In this document: positions 10,155 to 19,154 of the stretch, one piece after another | Layout of the letters: the number at the start of each line of letters is the position of its first letter | Numbering within the stretch: the first letter of the stretch is position 1 | From: an uncultured Bacteroides sp. | Lineage (GTDB): Bacteria > Bacteroidota > Bacteroidia > Bacteroidales > Bacteroidaceae | Direction of reading: 5' to 3' | DNA length: 63,461 bases | Assembly (NCBI RefSeq): GCF_910578895.1 | Contig: NZ_CAJTSC010000016.1 | Coordinates: 1-63,461, forward strand | Translations under genes and position numbers: made by a program | The notes under the pieces: model-generated | Database searches by the model: none | Seen by the model: only the letters and a program-made list of their open reading frames with translations | Told to the model about the DNA's origin: nothing

Positions 10155-10162
10155 CAAATTTA
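10155..10162 (-). promoter_or_regulatory. Candidate -7 element of the asd promoter
   Basis: On the minus strand this reads TAAATTTG, an exact match to the Bacteroides -7 consensus TAnnTTTG, about 66 bases before the asd start codon. No good TTTG lies 19-21 bases upstream, so only half of the promoter is convincing. Confidence 0.45.
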
Positions 10163-10240
10163 TAACAAATTGCTGTATGGCGCCGCATAAAGTGAAAACT
10201 TTTTCGTTATTTTGCGGTTAAAATCTAAAACTCTCTACGT

Positions 10241-12364
10241 ATGGACTGGTTCAATCTCAGTTTAACTCTCCCCGTAACAGACCCTACATGGATATTTCTC
10301 CTTGTACTCCTTATTATATTATTTGCCCCCATCTTATTGAACAAATTACGCATACCGCACATTATCGGCATGATTTTGGCGGGGCTGGTGATTGGCGAAC
10401 ATGGTTTCAATATCTTGGTGCGCGATAGCAGTTTCGAGTTGTTCGGTAAGGTCGGACTCTATTACATCATGTTTCTGGCGGGGCTGGAGATGAATATGGG
10501 AGACTTCAAGAAGAATCGTGGCAAGGCTGTGATGTTGGGACTGCTGGCATTTGTCATTCCGATAGGCATAGGGCTGGTTACCAATATGATGTTGCTGAAG
10601 TATAGCCTTGTGACGTCTGTATTGCTGGCGAGTATGTATGCTTCGCATACCTTGGTGGCTTATCCCATTGTGATTCGTTACGGAGTGTCCCGCCATCGTA
10701 GCGTCAGCATCGCCGTAGGCGGTACGGCTGTGACGGATACGCTTACGCTGCTGGTGTTGGCTGTGGTGGGCGGTCTGTTCAAGGGAGAATCCGGCGGATG
10801 GTTTTGGTTATGGCTGGTGATTAAGGTCGTGTTTCTCGGGGCTTTGATTATGTATTCGTTCCCGCGCATCGGACGTTGGTTCTTCCGTCGTTATGACGAC
10901 AATGTGATGCAGTTTATCTTCGTGCTTGCCATGGTTTTCCTGGGTGCGGGCTTGATGGAGTTTGTGGGTATGGAAGGCATTTTGGGTGCGTTCTTGGCAG
11001 GACTGGTCTTGAACCGCCTGATACCGCATGTGTCGCCGTTGATGAATCACCTAGAGTTTGTGGGCAACGCCCTGTTCATACCTTATTTCCTGATAGGAGT
11101 GGGTATGCTGATTGATATTCACGTGATTTTTGGGCAGGGAGATGCTTTGAAGGTAGCTGCCGTTATGATTGTTGTGGCGTTGGTGGGCAAGTGGATTGCC
11201 TCTTGGCTGACACAGAAAATCTATAAAATGGCTGCCATAGAGCGTGAGCTGATGTTTGGCTTGAGCAATGCACAGGCCGCGGCTACGCTGGCTGCGGTGT
11301 TGGTGGGATATAATATCATCTTGCCCAATGGCGAGCGGTTGTTGAATGAAGATGTGCTGAATGGTACGGTATTGCTCATTCTCGTTACTTGTGTGGTGAG
11401 TTCCTTTATTACGGAAAGGGCGGCACGTAAAATAGCCATGTGCGAGGCGCATTTGGAAGAAGAGCGTACGGTTGAGGCGGAAAGAATTCTCATTCCGGTG
11501 GCAAATCCGGATACGATTGAATATCTGATGAATTTATCTTTATTGATACGTGATGCCAAACAGAAAGATAATCTGCTGGCATTGAATGTAATCAATGATA
11601 ACAATACGTCCGAAGGGCTGGAACTTCGCGGCAAGCGGTATCTGGAGAAAGCGGCTATGATTACGGCTTCCGCCGATGTGCCGTTACGCCAGATTACCCG
11701 GTATGACTTGAATATTGCCGCAGGCATTATCCATACGGCGAAAGAATATGAGGTGACCGATGTGATTATCGGTTTGCACCGTAAGGTCAATATTGTGGAT
11801 TCTTTCTTTGGTATGCTGGCAGAGAATTTGCTGAAAGGTCTGCACCGTGAAATTATGATTGCCAAGTTCCTGATTCCTATTAATACGATAAGGCGGATTA
11901 TTGTGGCTGTCCCTCCTAAGGCGGAGTATGAGGCAGGCTTCCAGAAGTGGGTGGAGCATTTTTGCCGGATGGGCGGCACGTTGGGATGCCGGGTACATTT
12001 TTTTGCCAATGAGGAGACGACAGGCAGGTTGCAGGCATTGGTCAAGAAGAAGTACGGGCAGACATTGACGGACTTTTCCCGCTTGGACGATTGGGGAGAC
12101 CTGTTGATTTTGACCGGACAGGTGAATTACGACCATTTGCTGGTGGTGATAAGTGCCCGCAGGGGGTCTATCTCTTACGACAGTGCTTTCGAGAAACTTC
12201 CGGCGCAGTTGGGTAGATACTTCTCCAACAATAGTCTGATCGTGCTTTATCCCGACCAGTTGGGCGAACCTCAGGATGCTGTATCGTTCTCTAATCCGCG
12301 TAATGAGGCGCAGCACTACGAGAAAGTAGGAAAATGGGTTTACAAGTGGCTTAACGCGGATTGA
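10241..12364 (+). CDS. Cation:proton antiporter (CPA2/Kef type) with C-terminal USP domain
   Basis: This 707-residue inner-membrane protein has about 12 hydrophobic segments in its first 390 residues (for example LLIILFAPILLNKLRIPHII), typical of the Na+/H+ exchanger fold. A soluble C-terminal half of about 300 residues contains a universal-stress-protein-like region (about 410-550, ERILIPVANPDTIEYLMN and DVIIGLHRK). Such proteins exchange Na+ or K+ for H+ for pH and ion homeostasis, and the USP part may sense nucleotides. Its stop codon overlaps the in-frame region upstream of tcdA, so the two genes are coupled. The ion cannot be told from sequence. Confidence 0.9.
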   Translation: MDWFNLSLTLPVTDPTWIFLLVLLIILFAPILLNKLRIPHIIGMILAGLVIGEHGFNILVRDSSFELFGKVGLYYIMFLAGLEMNMGDFKKNRGKAVMLGLLAFVIPIGIGLVTNMMLLKYSLVTSVLLASMYASHTLVAYPIVIRYGVSRHRSVSIAVGGTAVTDTLTLLVLAVVGGLFKGESGGWFWLWLVIKVVFLGALIMYSFPRIGRWFFRRYDDNVMQFIFVLAMVFLGAGLMEFVGMEGILGAFLAGLVLNRLIPHVSPLMNHLEFVGNALFIPYFLIGVGMLIDIHVIFGQGDALKVAAVMIVVALVGKWIASWLTQKIYKMAAIERELMFGLSNAQAAATLAAVLVGYNIILPNGERLLNEDVLNGTVLLILVTCVVSSFITERAARKIAMCEAHLEEERTVEAERILIPVANPDTIEYLMNLSLLIRDAKQKDNLLALNVINDNNTSEGLELRGKRYLEKAAMITASADVPLRQITRYDLNIAAGIIHTAKEYEVTDVIIGLHRKVNIVDSFFGMLAENLLKGLHREIMIAKFLIPINTIRRIIVAVPPKAEYEAGFQKWVEHFCRMGGTLGCRVHFFANEETTGRLQALVKKKYGQTLTDFSRLDDWGDLLILTGQVNYDHLLVVISARRGSISYDSAFEKLPAQLGRYFSNNSLIVLYPDQLGEPQDAVSFSNPRNEAQHYEKVGKWVYKWLNAD

Positions 12365-12387
12365 GGATTAGGTATAAGTTATTGGTT

Positions 12388-13101
12388 ATGATGGAAGATT
12401 GGCAACAGAGGACCCGGCTTCTGCTGGGAGAAGAGAAAATGGAACGCCTGCGGCAAGCGCATGTGCTGGTGGTAGGTGTCGGCGGGGTAGGTGCTTATGC
12501 CGCCGAGATGATATGCCGTGCAGGTGTGGGACGGATGACGATTGTGGATGCGGATACGGTGCAGCCTACCAATATCAACCGTCAGTTGCCCGCCTTGCAC
12601 TCTACAGTGGGAAAAGAGAAAACCGAGGTGCTGGCAGCACGCTTCAAGGACATTAATCCGGATATGCAACTGACGGTGTTGCCCGTATTCCTGAAAGACG
12701 GGAATATCCCTGAACTGCTTGATGCCGCCCGGTATGATTTTGTGGTGGATGCCATTGATACGTTGGCTCCCAAATGCCATTTGATAGCGGAAACACTGAA
12801 ACGGCATATTAAGATTGTGTCGAGCATGGGTGCGGGAGCAAAGAGTGACATTACGCAGATACGTTTTGCCGATATATGGGATACATACCACTGCGGATTA
12901 AGTAAGGCTGTGAGAAAACGCTTGCAGAAGCTGGGTATTAAACGCAAGCTTCCGGTCGTGTTCAGTACCGAACAGGCAGACCCGAAAGCCGTGCTCCTTA
13001 CGGAAGATGAACGGAATAAAAAGTCTACTTGCGGAACCGTAAGTTATATGCCGGCTGTATTCGGTTGCTACTTGGCGGAATATGTCATCAGGAGACTGTA
13101 A
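12388..13101 (+). CDS. tcdA: tRNA threonylcarbamoyladenosine dehydratase (E1-like)
   Basis: TcdA (CsdL) cyclises the t6A37 base of ANN-decoding tRNAs with ATP. The protein of about 237 residues has the ThiF/MoeB nucleotide-binding motif GVGGVGAYAAEMICR, an adenylation stretch NINRQLPAL, and a DAIDTLAPK segment typical of TcdA. ATG 12388 (or 12391) is chosen because family members begin shortly before WQQRTRLLLG. The open frame extends upstream to a TTG that overlaps the antiporter stop. It lies 23 bases after that gene, so cotranscription is likely. Confidence 0.92.
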   Translation: MMEDWQQRTRLLLGEEKMERLRQAHVLVVGVGGVGAYAAEMICRAGVGRMTIVDADTVQPTNINRQLPALHSTVGKEKTEVLAARFKDINPDMQLTVLPVFLKDGNIPELLDAARYDFVVDAIDTLAPKCHLIAETLKRHIKIVSSMGAGAKSDITQIRFADIWDTYHCGLSKAVRKRLQKLGIKRKLPVVFSTEQADPKAVLLTEDERNKKSTCGTVSYMPAVFGCYLAEYVIRRL

Positions 13102-13168
13102 TGGAATTGCCGGATAGTAAAGGCAAGTGAATAATTAATCATTAATCATTAATACTTAAATAGCAGCA

Positions 13169-13825
13169 ATGATACGATTGGAAGGTATAACGAAGAGTTT
13201 CGGCGATTTGCAGGTGCTGAGAGGAGTAGACCTTGAGATAGGAAAAGGAGAAGTTGTCAGTATTGTAGGTCCCAGCGGTGCGGGCAAAACTACCTTGTTG
13301 CAGATTATGGGAACACTGGACGTGCCTGATAGCGGTTCGGTAACGATTGACGGTACATTGGTGAATCGCCTGAAAGAAAAAGAGCTCTCCGCTTTCCGTA
13401 ATAAGCATATAGGCTTTGTTTTTCAATTCCATCAGCTGCTGCCCGAGTTCACTGCTTTGGAGAACATTATGATACCCGCTTTCATTGCCGGAACGGGGCA
13501 ACAGGAAGCCAGAGCGGCGGCAACCGAAATATTGGATTTCATGGGGTTGGCGGAACGTGCTTCGCATAAACCCGGCGAGTTGTCCGGTGGCGAGAAGCAG
13601 CGGGTTGCAGTGGCACGTGCGCTGATTAACCATCCTGCGGTGGTGCTGGCGGATGAACCGTCCGGAAGTCTGGACACGCATAACAAGGAAGAGTTGCATC
13701 AACTGTTTTTTGATTTACGCAACCGCTTGGGGCAGACGTTTGTAATTGTGACGCACGATGAAGGATTGGCACAGATTACGGACCGTACCATCCATCTTAA
13801 AGACGGTGAGATTTGCAAAGGTTAG
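13169..13825 (+). CDS. lolD: LolD-type ABC transporter ATP-binding protein
   Basis: This 218-residue ATPase has Walker A (GPSGAGKTT, 34-42), the signature LSGGEKQRVAVARAL and Walker B (VVLADEPSG), plus the compact size of the LolD/MacB group. LolD drives release of lipoproteins from the inner membrane toward the outer membrane. No LolC/E-like permease gene is next to it here, so the partner must be encoded elsewhere. It converges on the helix-hairpin-helix gene with only 15 bases between stops. ATTAATC direct repeats (13131-13153) lie just upstream of its start. Confidence 0.85.
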   Translation: MIRLEGITKSFGDLQVLRGVDLEIGKGEVVSIVGPSGAGKTTLLQIMGTLDVPDSGSVTIDGTLVNRLKEKELSAFRNKHIGFVFQFHQLLPEFTALENIMIPAFIAGTGQQEARAAATEILDFMGLAERASHKPGELSGGEKQRVAVARALINHPAVVLADEPSGSLDTHNKEELHQLFFDLRNRLGQTFVIVTHDEGLAQITDRTIHLKDGEICKG

Positions 13826-13840
13826 CAGCCTGTCCGGTTT

Positions 13841-14773
13841 TTATTCAAAGCAAACATAGTGGCTGAGCCGTTCCAAATCGTTTTCGGTGAACTCCTCGTA
13901 GAGGGCAAACGGTTTGAGATTGTGGAGCGTTCCTCTTTTTTTGCGGTATTGCACGAAAGCTTTTGCTTGGTAAAAGTTTATGTAAGGATGGCTGCGAAGT
14001 CGCTCTATGCCGGCATGATTCAGGTTGATACGCCGGATTTCTGAAGGTGCCACGGTGAACCATGCCTGCAACGGGCGGTAATCCAGATTAATGTCCTGCA
14101 ATTGTTCTATTTGGTAAAAGCCGCCTAAACGTTGCCGATAGCCCACTATCAATCGGGCTATCCCGCTACCTATTCCCGGAATCTTTTTTAATTCGGTGGT
14201 GTCTGCATTGTTCAGACTGATCATCGTGCCTGCCGGATATTTGTAAATGCTGTCTTTCTTGGCTTGCGGAAGCGTGAGCAGGAATGCCGTTTGCCTGATT
14301 GTATCTTCCGTTGTAAAATAGATGTAGGGGGCAAGTGCCCGATATTGTTCTTCCGTCAGCCCGTATACTTTTTTAAAATCCTCTGTCTTGCGGAATTTTC
14401 CTCCTTTGCTTCGGTAACGTAGAATGTTTTTTGCCATCCATGCAGGAAGCCCTAACCGGCAGAAAGCAATGGAGTCGGCACGGTTAGGGTCGAAAGGAGC
14501 CAATACGACAGTTCTCTTTTTATATGTTTCGGCATAATGTAAGGAGTTGCGGGTGCTTTTCTCTTGCTCCTGTATGGAGCTGATGAAGTTGTCGTACTCT
14601 TTTAAGGCAAGGGCTTGCATCCGGATTTCTTCATCGGAAAGGGGCGTGCTGTTACGCAGGAAAGAATAAATATGTCCGGAGAGGAAGACGAGGATAATTG
14701 CGATGATGAGTGCAAGGATACCTCGTCTTTCTCCCCGGGAGAAGAATAAGAAATCTTTAAGCGGGTTCTTCAT
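13841..14773 (-). CDS. Membrane-anchored helix-hairpin-helix protein (ComEA-like repeats)
   Basis: The 310-residue protein has one N-terminal membrane span (about 19-37, ILALIIAIILVFLSGHI). Three helix-hairpin-helix units follow: FDPNRADSIAFCRLGL near 90, LNNADTTELKKIPGIGSG near 185 and LNHAGIERLRSHPYIN near 250. The second matches the ComEA DNA-binding pattern. It may bind DNA at the membrane, but no competence genes are nearby. The gene ends just before the start of the sodium-dependent transporter gene is reached on the same strand (13 bases), so it is probably the second gene of that transcript. Confidence 0.85.
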   Translation of the reverse strand: MKNPLKDFLFFSRGERRGILALIIAIILVFLSGHIYSFLRNSTPLSDEEIRMQALALKEYDNFISSIQEQEKSTRNSLHYAETYKKRTVVLAPFDPNRADSIAFCRLGLPAWMAKNILRYRSKGGKFRKTEDFKKVYGLTEEQYRALAPYIYFTTEDTIRQTAFLLTLPQAKKDSIYKYPAGTMISLNNADTTELKKIPGIGSGIARLIVGYRQRLGGFYQIEQLQDINLDYRPLQAWFTVAPSEIRRINLNHAGIERLRSHPYINFYQAKAFVQYRKKRGTLHNLKPFALYEEFTENDLERLSHYVCFE

Positions 14774-14785
14774 TATATGGACAGC

Positions 14786-16153
14786 CTATTTGAAAAGGCC
14801 TAATTCGTTGATGAAGATAAGTCCGATTCCTATTGGAGCGATGAATTTTAGAATGAATATCAGTAATCGGTATATATGTATGTTTAGAGCGCCGTTGTTG
14901 CTGACCTCTTCCCAAACAATCTTTTTGTCCAAAGACCAACCCATAAAGATGGAGATAAACAGGCCGCCCAAAGGCAACATGATTTTGGCAGTGACAAAAT
15001 CGAACAAGTCGAATAGGGTGAGACCGAAAACCGTATAATCTTTTCCTGCTCCCAATGACAAGGAACATAATACTCCCAGTATGACGCAACCGCCTGTGAC
15101 CAATCTCGCAGCCTTGGCACGTGTGAATTTGAACTCTTCATGCAGGTATGCCGTCACCACTTCGTGCAAGGAGATGGTGGAAGTCAATGCGGCAAGCGCC
15201 AACAGTACATAGAACATGATGGACAAGGCAATTGCCAGCCAGGGGATGTTGCCGAATGCCTGTTGGAATACATTGGGCAGCGTGATGAATAACAAACTTG
15301 GTCCTGCGTCCGGCTGGATGCCCACGGAGAAAGCGGCGGGGAAGATGATAAACCCGGCAAGAATGGCAACCAACGTATCGATGCCTGCCACATTGAGCGC
15401 GGTTTTAGGCAGGTTGGTATCATTACGGAAATAGGAAGCGTATGTGCAGAGACATCCCATCCCCAGGCTGAGCGAGAAGAATGCCTGCCCCATTGCGCCT
15501 AAAAATACGTTACCGTCTACTTTGCTGAAATCCGGTTTCAGCAGGAATTCGATGCCTGCGCTTGCACCCGGCAATGATACGGAGCAGATGGCAAGTACTA
15601 TCAGCAGGATAAACAGCATGGGCATCATTATCTTGGCGGATTTCTCAATGCCTTTTTCCACTCCTTTCACAATGATGAAGTGAGTACCCAATAGGAATAC
15701 TATCATCCAGATGACAGGACGCCACGGATGGCTGACAAAACTGTTGAAACCGGCGATGAATTCGGTGGCGGACTTACCGGCAAAACTGTTGGTAGCGGCT
15801 TCTCCTATGAATTCCAGTGTCCAGCCGGCCACTACCGAGTAGTAGCCCAAGATAAGAAATCCGGCTAATACGCCCATTCGTCCCACCCAACGCCATTGGG
15901 TCCCCGGAGCCAGTTTCTGATATGCCCCGGCTGTGTTGGCGCGTGAACGGCGTCCGATTAGAAATTCCGCTATCATGATAGGGATGCCCAATATCAGTAC
16001 ACACACCAGATAAATCAGAATAAAGGCGGCACCGCCATGATTACCCGTTTCGAAAGGAAATCTCCATATATTGCCCAAACCGACTGCCGAACCTGCTGAA
16101 GCGAGTATCACTCCCAGTTTGCTTCCGAAGTTAGCTCTTTCATTTCTTGTCAT
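14786..16153 (-). CDS. Neurotransmitter:sodium symporter family transporter
   Basis: This 455-residue inner-membrane protein has about 11-12 hydrophobic segments. It carries the family hallmark near its N-terminus (GVILASAGSAVGLGNIWRFP, 11-30), where backbone and side chains bind Na+ and amino acid. Bacterial members such as LeuT and TnaT take up amino acids. The substrate is not predictable. It begins the transcript that continues into the helix-hairpin-helix gene. Confidence 0.93.
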   Translation of the reverse strand: MTRNERANFGSKLGVILASAGSAVGLGNIWRFPFETGNHGGAAFILIYLVCVLILGIPIMIAEFLIGRRSRANTAGAYQKLAPGTQWRWVGRMGVLAGFLILGYYSVVAGWTLEFIGEAATNSFAGKSATEFIAGFNSFVSHPWRPVIWMIVFLLGTHFIIVKGVEKGIEKSAKIMMPMLFILLIVLAICSVSLPGASAGIEFLLKPDFSKVDGNVFLGAMGQAFFSLSLGMGCLCTYASYFRNDTNLPKTALNVAGIDTLVAILAGFIIFPAAFSVGIQPDAGPSLLFITLPNVFQQAFGNIPWLAIALSIMFYVLLALAALTSTISLHEVVTAYLHEEFKFTRAKAARLVTGGCVILGVLCSLSLGAGKDYTVFGLTLFDLFDFVTAKIMLPLGGLFISIFMGWSLDKKIVWEEVSNNGALNIHIYRLLIFILKFIAPIGIGLIFINELGLFK

Positions 16154-16202
16154 AAAATGTGGATTTTTCTTACAATTCGTTATTAATACCTCTTAAAACG
16201 TA

Positions 16203-16210
16203 CAAATATA
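16203..16210 (-). promoter_or_regulatory. Candidate -7 element of the NSS transporter promoter
   Basis: The minus strand reads TATATTTG, fitting TAnnTTTG, 50 bases before the start codon. A TGTG at the right distance (20 bases) could serve as a weak -33 element. Confidence 0.5.
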
Positions 16211-16257
16211 GAAAATGTTTGATAGTTTTACACACAGATTGTTTTATAATTTGAGAT

Positions 16258-16650
16258 ATGCTGTATTATATTAAGAAATATCCGGTATCGTTAGTCGTGA
16301 TACTCGCCGTGATTTATCTGTCGTTTTTTAAACCGCCTACTACCGGGTTGGGCACCATCCCCCATCTGGACAAGGTGGCGCATCTTTGCATGTATTCCGG
16401 CATGTCCGGTATGTTGTGGATGGAGTTTCTTTGGGCTCACCGGAGAGACAACACGCCTTTGTGGCATGCGTGGATAGGGGCATTCCTCTGTCCGGTGTTG
16501 TTCAGCGGCGTGGTGGAATTGTTGCAGGAGTATTGTACCACCTACCGTGGCGGCGATTGGCTGGACTTTGCAGCCAATGCCACAGGAGCAGTGTTGGCGT
16601 CATTGATTGCTTATTTCATTCTGCGGCCAAAAATGCAGAAAAACTCATAA
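16258..16650 (+). CDS. VanZ-family membrane protein
   Basis: This 130-residue protein has about four membrane segments and the VanZ-like pattern HLDKVAHLCMYSGMSGMLW followed by GVVELLQEY and GGDWLDFAANATGAV. VanZ proteins of this small type occur widely in Bacteroides with no settled function; the founding member gives low-level teicoplanin resistance. It stands alone, divergent from the NSS gene. Confidence 0.85.
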   Translation: MLYYIKKYPVSLVVILAVIYLSFFKPPTTGLGTIPHLDKVAHLCMYSGMSGMLWMEFLWAHRRDNTPLWHAWIGAFLCPVLFSGVVELLQEYCTTYRGGDWLDFAANATGAVLASLIAYFILRPKMQKNS

Positions 16651-16764
16651 AATAAAGGATAGAACTCGTTCTGATACAAAACTAATAGATATTGAGACAT
16701 AAATACAACTTTGTTGCGGACAATGCGGCTATCTTTAGGGAATTGGAAACCTAAAATCTGTATT

Positions 16765-17145
16765 ATGGGTGTATTGGAGGTCTTATCGAAAATCTATTTG
16801 AAGATTTTCTCATCGTTGGCAGGTGTGCCTGATGAGAACTTTTTTATCGGAAATTATTATTTCTCAGTACGAAAATGTGTCTTAATATTGAAAGGCAGAG
16901 AGATTCATTGTACTCATCAAGATAGTTTGTTATTAATCGCTTTTATGAAATCTGCGGATAGATTTCTTTCTCATGAGGAAATAGCGGAAGTTTGTTCGTG
17001 GTCTTTGGAGACTTGCGGACTTAATGAGCGCCGCAGGACAGCTATGTCACAGTTGAGAAAACTATTTGTGGATTGTTCCGTAGAAATAAAATCGGTAAGG
17101 AATAGAGGTGGGTATCAATTGGTCGTTATAAAAGATAAAAAATAA
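16765..17145 (+). CDS. Stand-alone OmpR/PhoB-type winged-helix DNA-binding protein
   Basis: This regulator of about 126 residues consists of little more than a PhoB-type C-terminal DNA-binding domain. Strand FIGNYYFSVRKCVLILKGREI is followed by TLT-like HCTHQDSLLLIAFM and the LSHEEIAEVCSW helix. The recognition-helix region ERRRTAMSQLRKLF and the wing VRNRGGYQLVV come last. There is no receiver domain and no membrane span. The open frame extends upstream to TTG 16711, but ATG 16765 is the first good start. The four 11-bp direct repeats before the next gene begin at its stop codon, which suggests it controls the downstream operon. Neighbouring DNA is AT-rich compared with the flanks. Confidence 0.8.
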   Translation: MGVLEVLSKIYLKIFSSLAGVPDENFFIGNYYFSVRKCVLILKGREIHCTHQDSLLLIAFMKSADRFLSHEEIAEVCSWSLETCGLNERRRTAMSQLRKLFVDCSVEIKSVRNRGGYQLVVIKDKK

Positions 17146-17188
17146 TCTCACGTTTATCTCACGTATTTCTCACATTTTTCTCACGTCT
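17145..17188 (+). promoter_or_regulatory. Four 11-bp direct repeats, likely binding array of the winged-helix regulator
   Basis: Repeats ATCTCACGTTT (17145), ATCTCACGTAT (17156), TTCTCACATTT (17167) and TTCTCACGTCT (17178) follow one another with an exact 11-bp period. Eleven-base direct repeats are the known binding pattern of PhoB/OmpR-type winged-helix domains. The array ends four bases before the -33 element of the next promoter, the position expected for an activator. Confidence 0.8.
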
Positions 17189-17192
17189 TAAA

Positions 17193-17224
17193 TTGCCAGG
17201 TTCGCTTGTAACTTTTTAATTTTG
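17193..17224 (+). promoter_or_regulatory. Bacteroides-type promoter of the accessory cluster
   Basis: TTGC (17193-17196) and TAATTTTG (17217-17224) are separated by 20 bases, fitting the Bacteroides sigma-ABfr pattern. The -7 element ends at the GTG that could otherwise be taken as a start codon, so translation must begin further on, at ATG 17269. Confidence 0.75.
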
Positions 17225-17268
17225 TGAAGAACACGCGTGCTTGTCATTTTTTAATCTCGTTGAAATAT

Positions 17269-19107
17269 ATGATAGAGACCGATACATCGGATAATTATTT
17301 TTTGAGGTATCATCGGGTATGGCAAAAAATGAATGGAATAATAATTTTTATTGTTATTGCCATAGGCTTTATCATGGTGTCATGCGGAACTTTTTTTATT
17401 AATTACGAAATTGATGATAATTTTTTCCAGCTTATTCCTTTGTCAATAGGAGTGGTTGGAGTTACGATTATTGCTCTACTGTCATTTATGTTTAAAGAGC
17501 ATGACTTCAGGATGCAAGCATCTGATGTCTTGTTTTTTATTGTAATATTATATTGTATCATTAGATATGATTATAAACTTCAATTAGCTAATTGGAAAAT
17601 AATTAATGCTTTATTACTGTTTGCATTGTGGGTGGCCATTCGGACCATATTATCCCATGTTCCGGCAATGAAAAACATATTATGCGGTGTAATTGTCTGT
17701 ATGGGCGGTGTACTTGCTGCATGGGGATTACTTCAATTGTATGGTATCCTGGAGTCCAATCACCGTATGTTTGCCGTGACAGGTCCATTCCGTAATCCAG
17801 GTCCTTATTCAGGATACATTACAATACTCTTTTCTGTAACTTTTGGTTGTATGCTACAGGCAAGAGGGAAAATACGCTATTTATGTTCGGTGGTTTTATT
17901 TGTAATGCTTTGCGTTCTTCCTGCCACAATGAGCCGTTCTTCATGGTTGGCTTTGTTTGTAAGTTGCAGTTGGCTGTTGGCGATGTATTATGGTTGGTGG
18001 GAAAGATTGATATATTATATAAAGAGGTATCGTGTAATTTCCGCCATAGGTTTTGTTTCTTTTTTGTGCATACTGATGTTTTTTTTATTGCTACTGTTTC
18101 ACATGAAGGAAGATTCGGCGAAAGGACGGTTCTTCATTTGGAAAAATTCTTATACAGTAATAGAAAACAACCCTTTATTTGGTTCTGGAATAGGTAGCTT
18201 TCCATGTGAATATGGGAAAGTTCAGTCTGATTATTTTCAGGCAGGAAATTATACAGAGACAGAAGAGCGAATTGCTGGTTCTCCTAAATATGCTTTTAAT
18301 GAATATTTGCAAATGGTGATTGAAGGCGGGGTTATATTGTTGTTTTTATTTTTAATATTGGTATATAGCTGCCTTCGAAGTGGAATATCTTCCCAAAAGT
18401 ATGATGTATGTGCAGGTATTATATCTTTAGCGACTTTCTCTTTTTCGTCCTATCCTTTACAATTGCTACCCTTTACCACTATAGGAGTATTATTGCTTGC
18501 CGGTTGCATTTCCGAAACCAATAATATTCCTAAAAATACGGTGAAACAATGTTGGTTGGTTATATCCTTATCTTTTTCATTATTGGTAAGTGCATTTGGG
18601 GTATATTTCCTTTATGGAAGCCGGCAGGCAGCCAATGCTTTGAATTACATCTGTTATTTTCGTAGTGAAGGTTTATATGCAGATGCTGTTAAAGAGTGTG
18701 GTAAGGCATATTCATATATGAAACATAATCCGGACTTTTTGATAGAGTATGCCAAATGTCTTTCTGCGGAAGAAAAAGATAGGGAAGCGATTAAAGTTTT
18801 AGAACGGGCAAAATTAGTGTGTTGTCATCCTGTTATTTGGAATATGCAGGGTAAAATATATCAATCTTTGAGATGTTTTAATGACGCTGAACGGTGTTTC
18901 AAGAAGGCGGTTCACTTGTTGCCTGTGCGTATTTATCCTTATTACCTATTGGCTAAATTGTATTCAGAACCTTCTTTTTATCATGAAAAAGAAATGTATG
19001 AAATGATAGATAGCGTACTGTTCAAAACACCTAAAGTTCCGTCTGAATTGATAGATGAAATGCGTGTGGAGGTACGCAGATTGAGGAATAGTAAAACTGC
19101 GTTGTGA
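17269..19107 (+). CDS. O-antigen ligase (Wzy_C)-like membrane protein with C-terminal TPRs
   Basis: This protein of about 612 residues has roughly 10-12 membrane spans in the first 400 residues. A large periplasmic loop carries RFFIWKNSYTVIENNPLFGSG, the segment typical of the Wzy_C/O-antigen ligase superfamily. The C-terminal 180 residues are soluble with TPR-like repeats (EEKDREAIKVLERAKLV, CFNDAERCFKKAVHLLP). Family members join glycans to lipid or protein acceptors. No lipopolysaccharide or capsule genes lie near, and the neighbours are a small exported peptide and lipoproteins, so the acceptor may be unusual. The start at 17269 follows from the promoter position. Confidence 0.82.
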   Translation: MIETDTSDNYFLRYHRVWQKMNGIIIFIVIAIGFIMVSCGTFFINYEIDDNFFQLIPLSIGVVGVTIIALLSFMFKEHDFRMQASDVLFFIVILYCIIRYDYKLQLANWKIINALLLFALWVAIRTILSHVPAMKNILCGVIVCMGGVLAAWGLLQLYGILESNHRMFAVTGPFRNPGPYSGYITILFSVTFGCMLQARGKIRYLCSVVLFVMLCVLPATMSRSSWLALFVSCSWLLAMYYGWWERLIYYIKRYRVISAIGFVSFLCILMFFLLLLFHMKEDSAKGRFFIWKNSYTVIENNPLFGSGIGSFPCEYGKVQSDYFQAGNYTETEERIAGSPKYAFNEYLQMVIEGGVILLFLFLILVYSCLRSGISSQKYDVCAGIISLATFSFSSYPLQLLPFTTIGVLLLAGCISETNNIPKNTVKQCWLVISLSFSLLVSAFGVYFLYGSRQAANALNYICYFRSEGLYADAVKECGKAYSYMKHNPDFLIEYAKCLSAEEKDREAIKVLERAKLVCCHPVIWNMQGKIYQSLRCFNDAERCFKKAVHLLPVRIYPYYLLAKLYSEPSFYHEKEMYEMIDSVLFKTPKVPSELIDEMRVEVRRLRNSKTAL

Positions 19108-19154
19108 GAGCACAACTGCGTATAAATAATTTGTTAATTTAAAAACTAAAAAGT

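Noticed and set aside
17224..17268. GTG start giving 15 extra residues to the O-antigen-ligase-like protein
   Set aside because: The GTG overlaps the last base of the -7 promoter element, so it would lie upstream of the transcription start.
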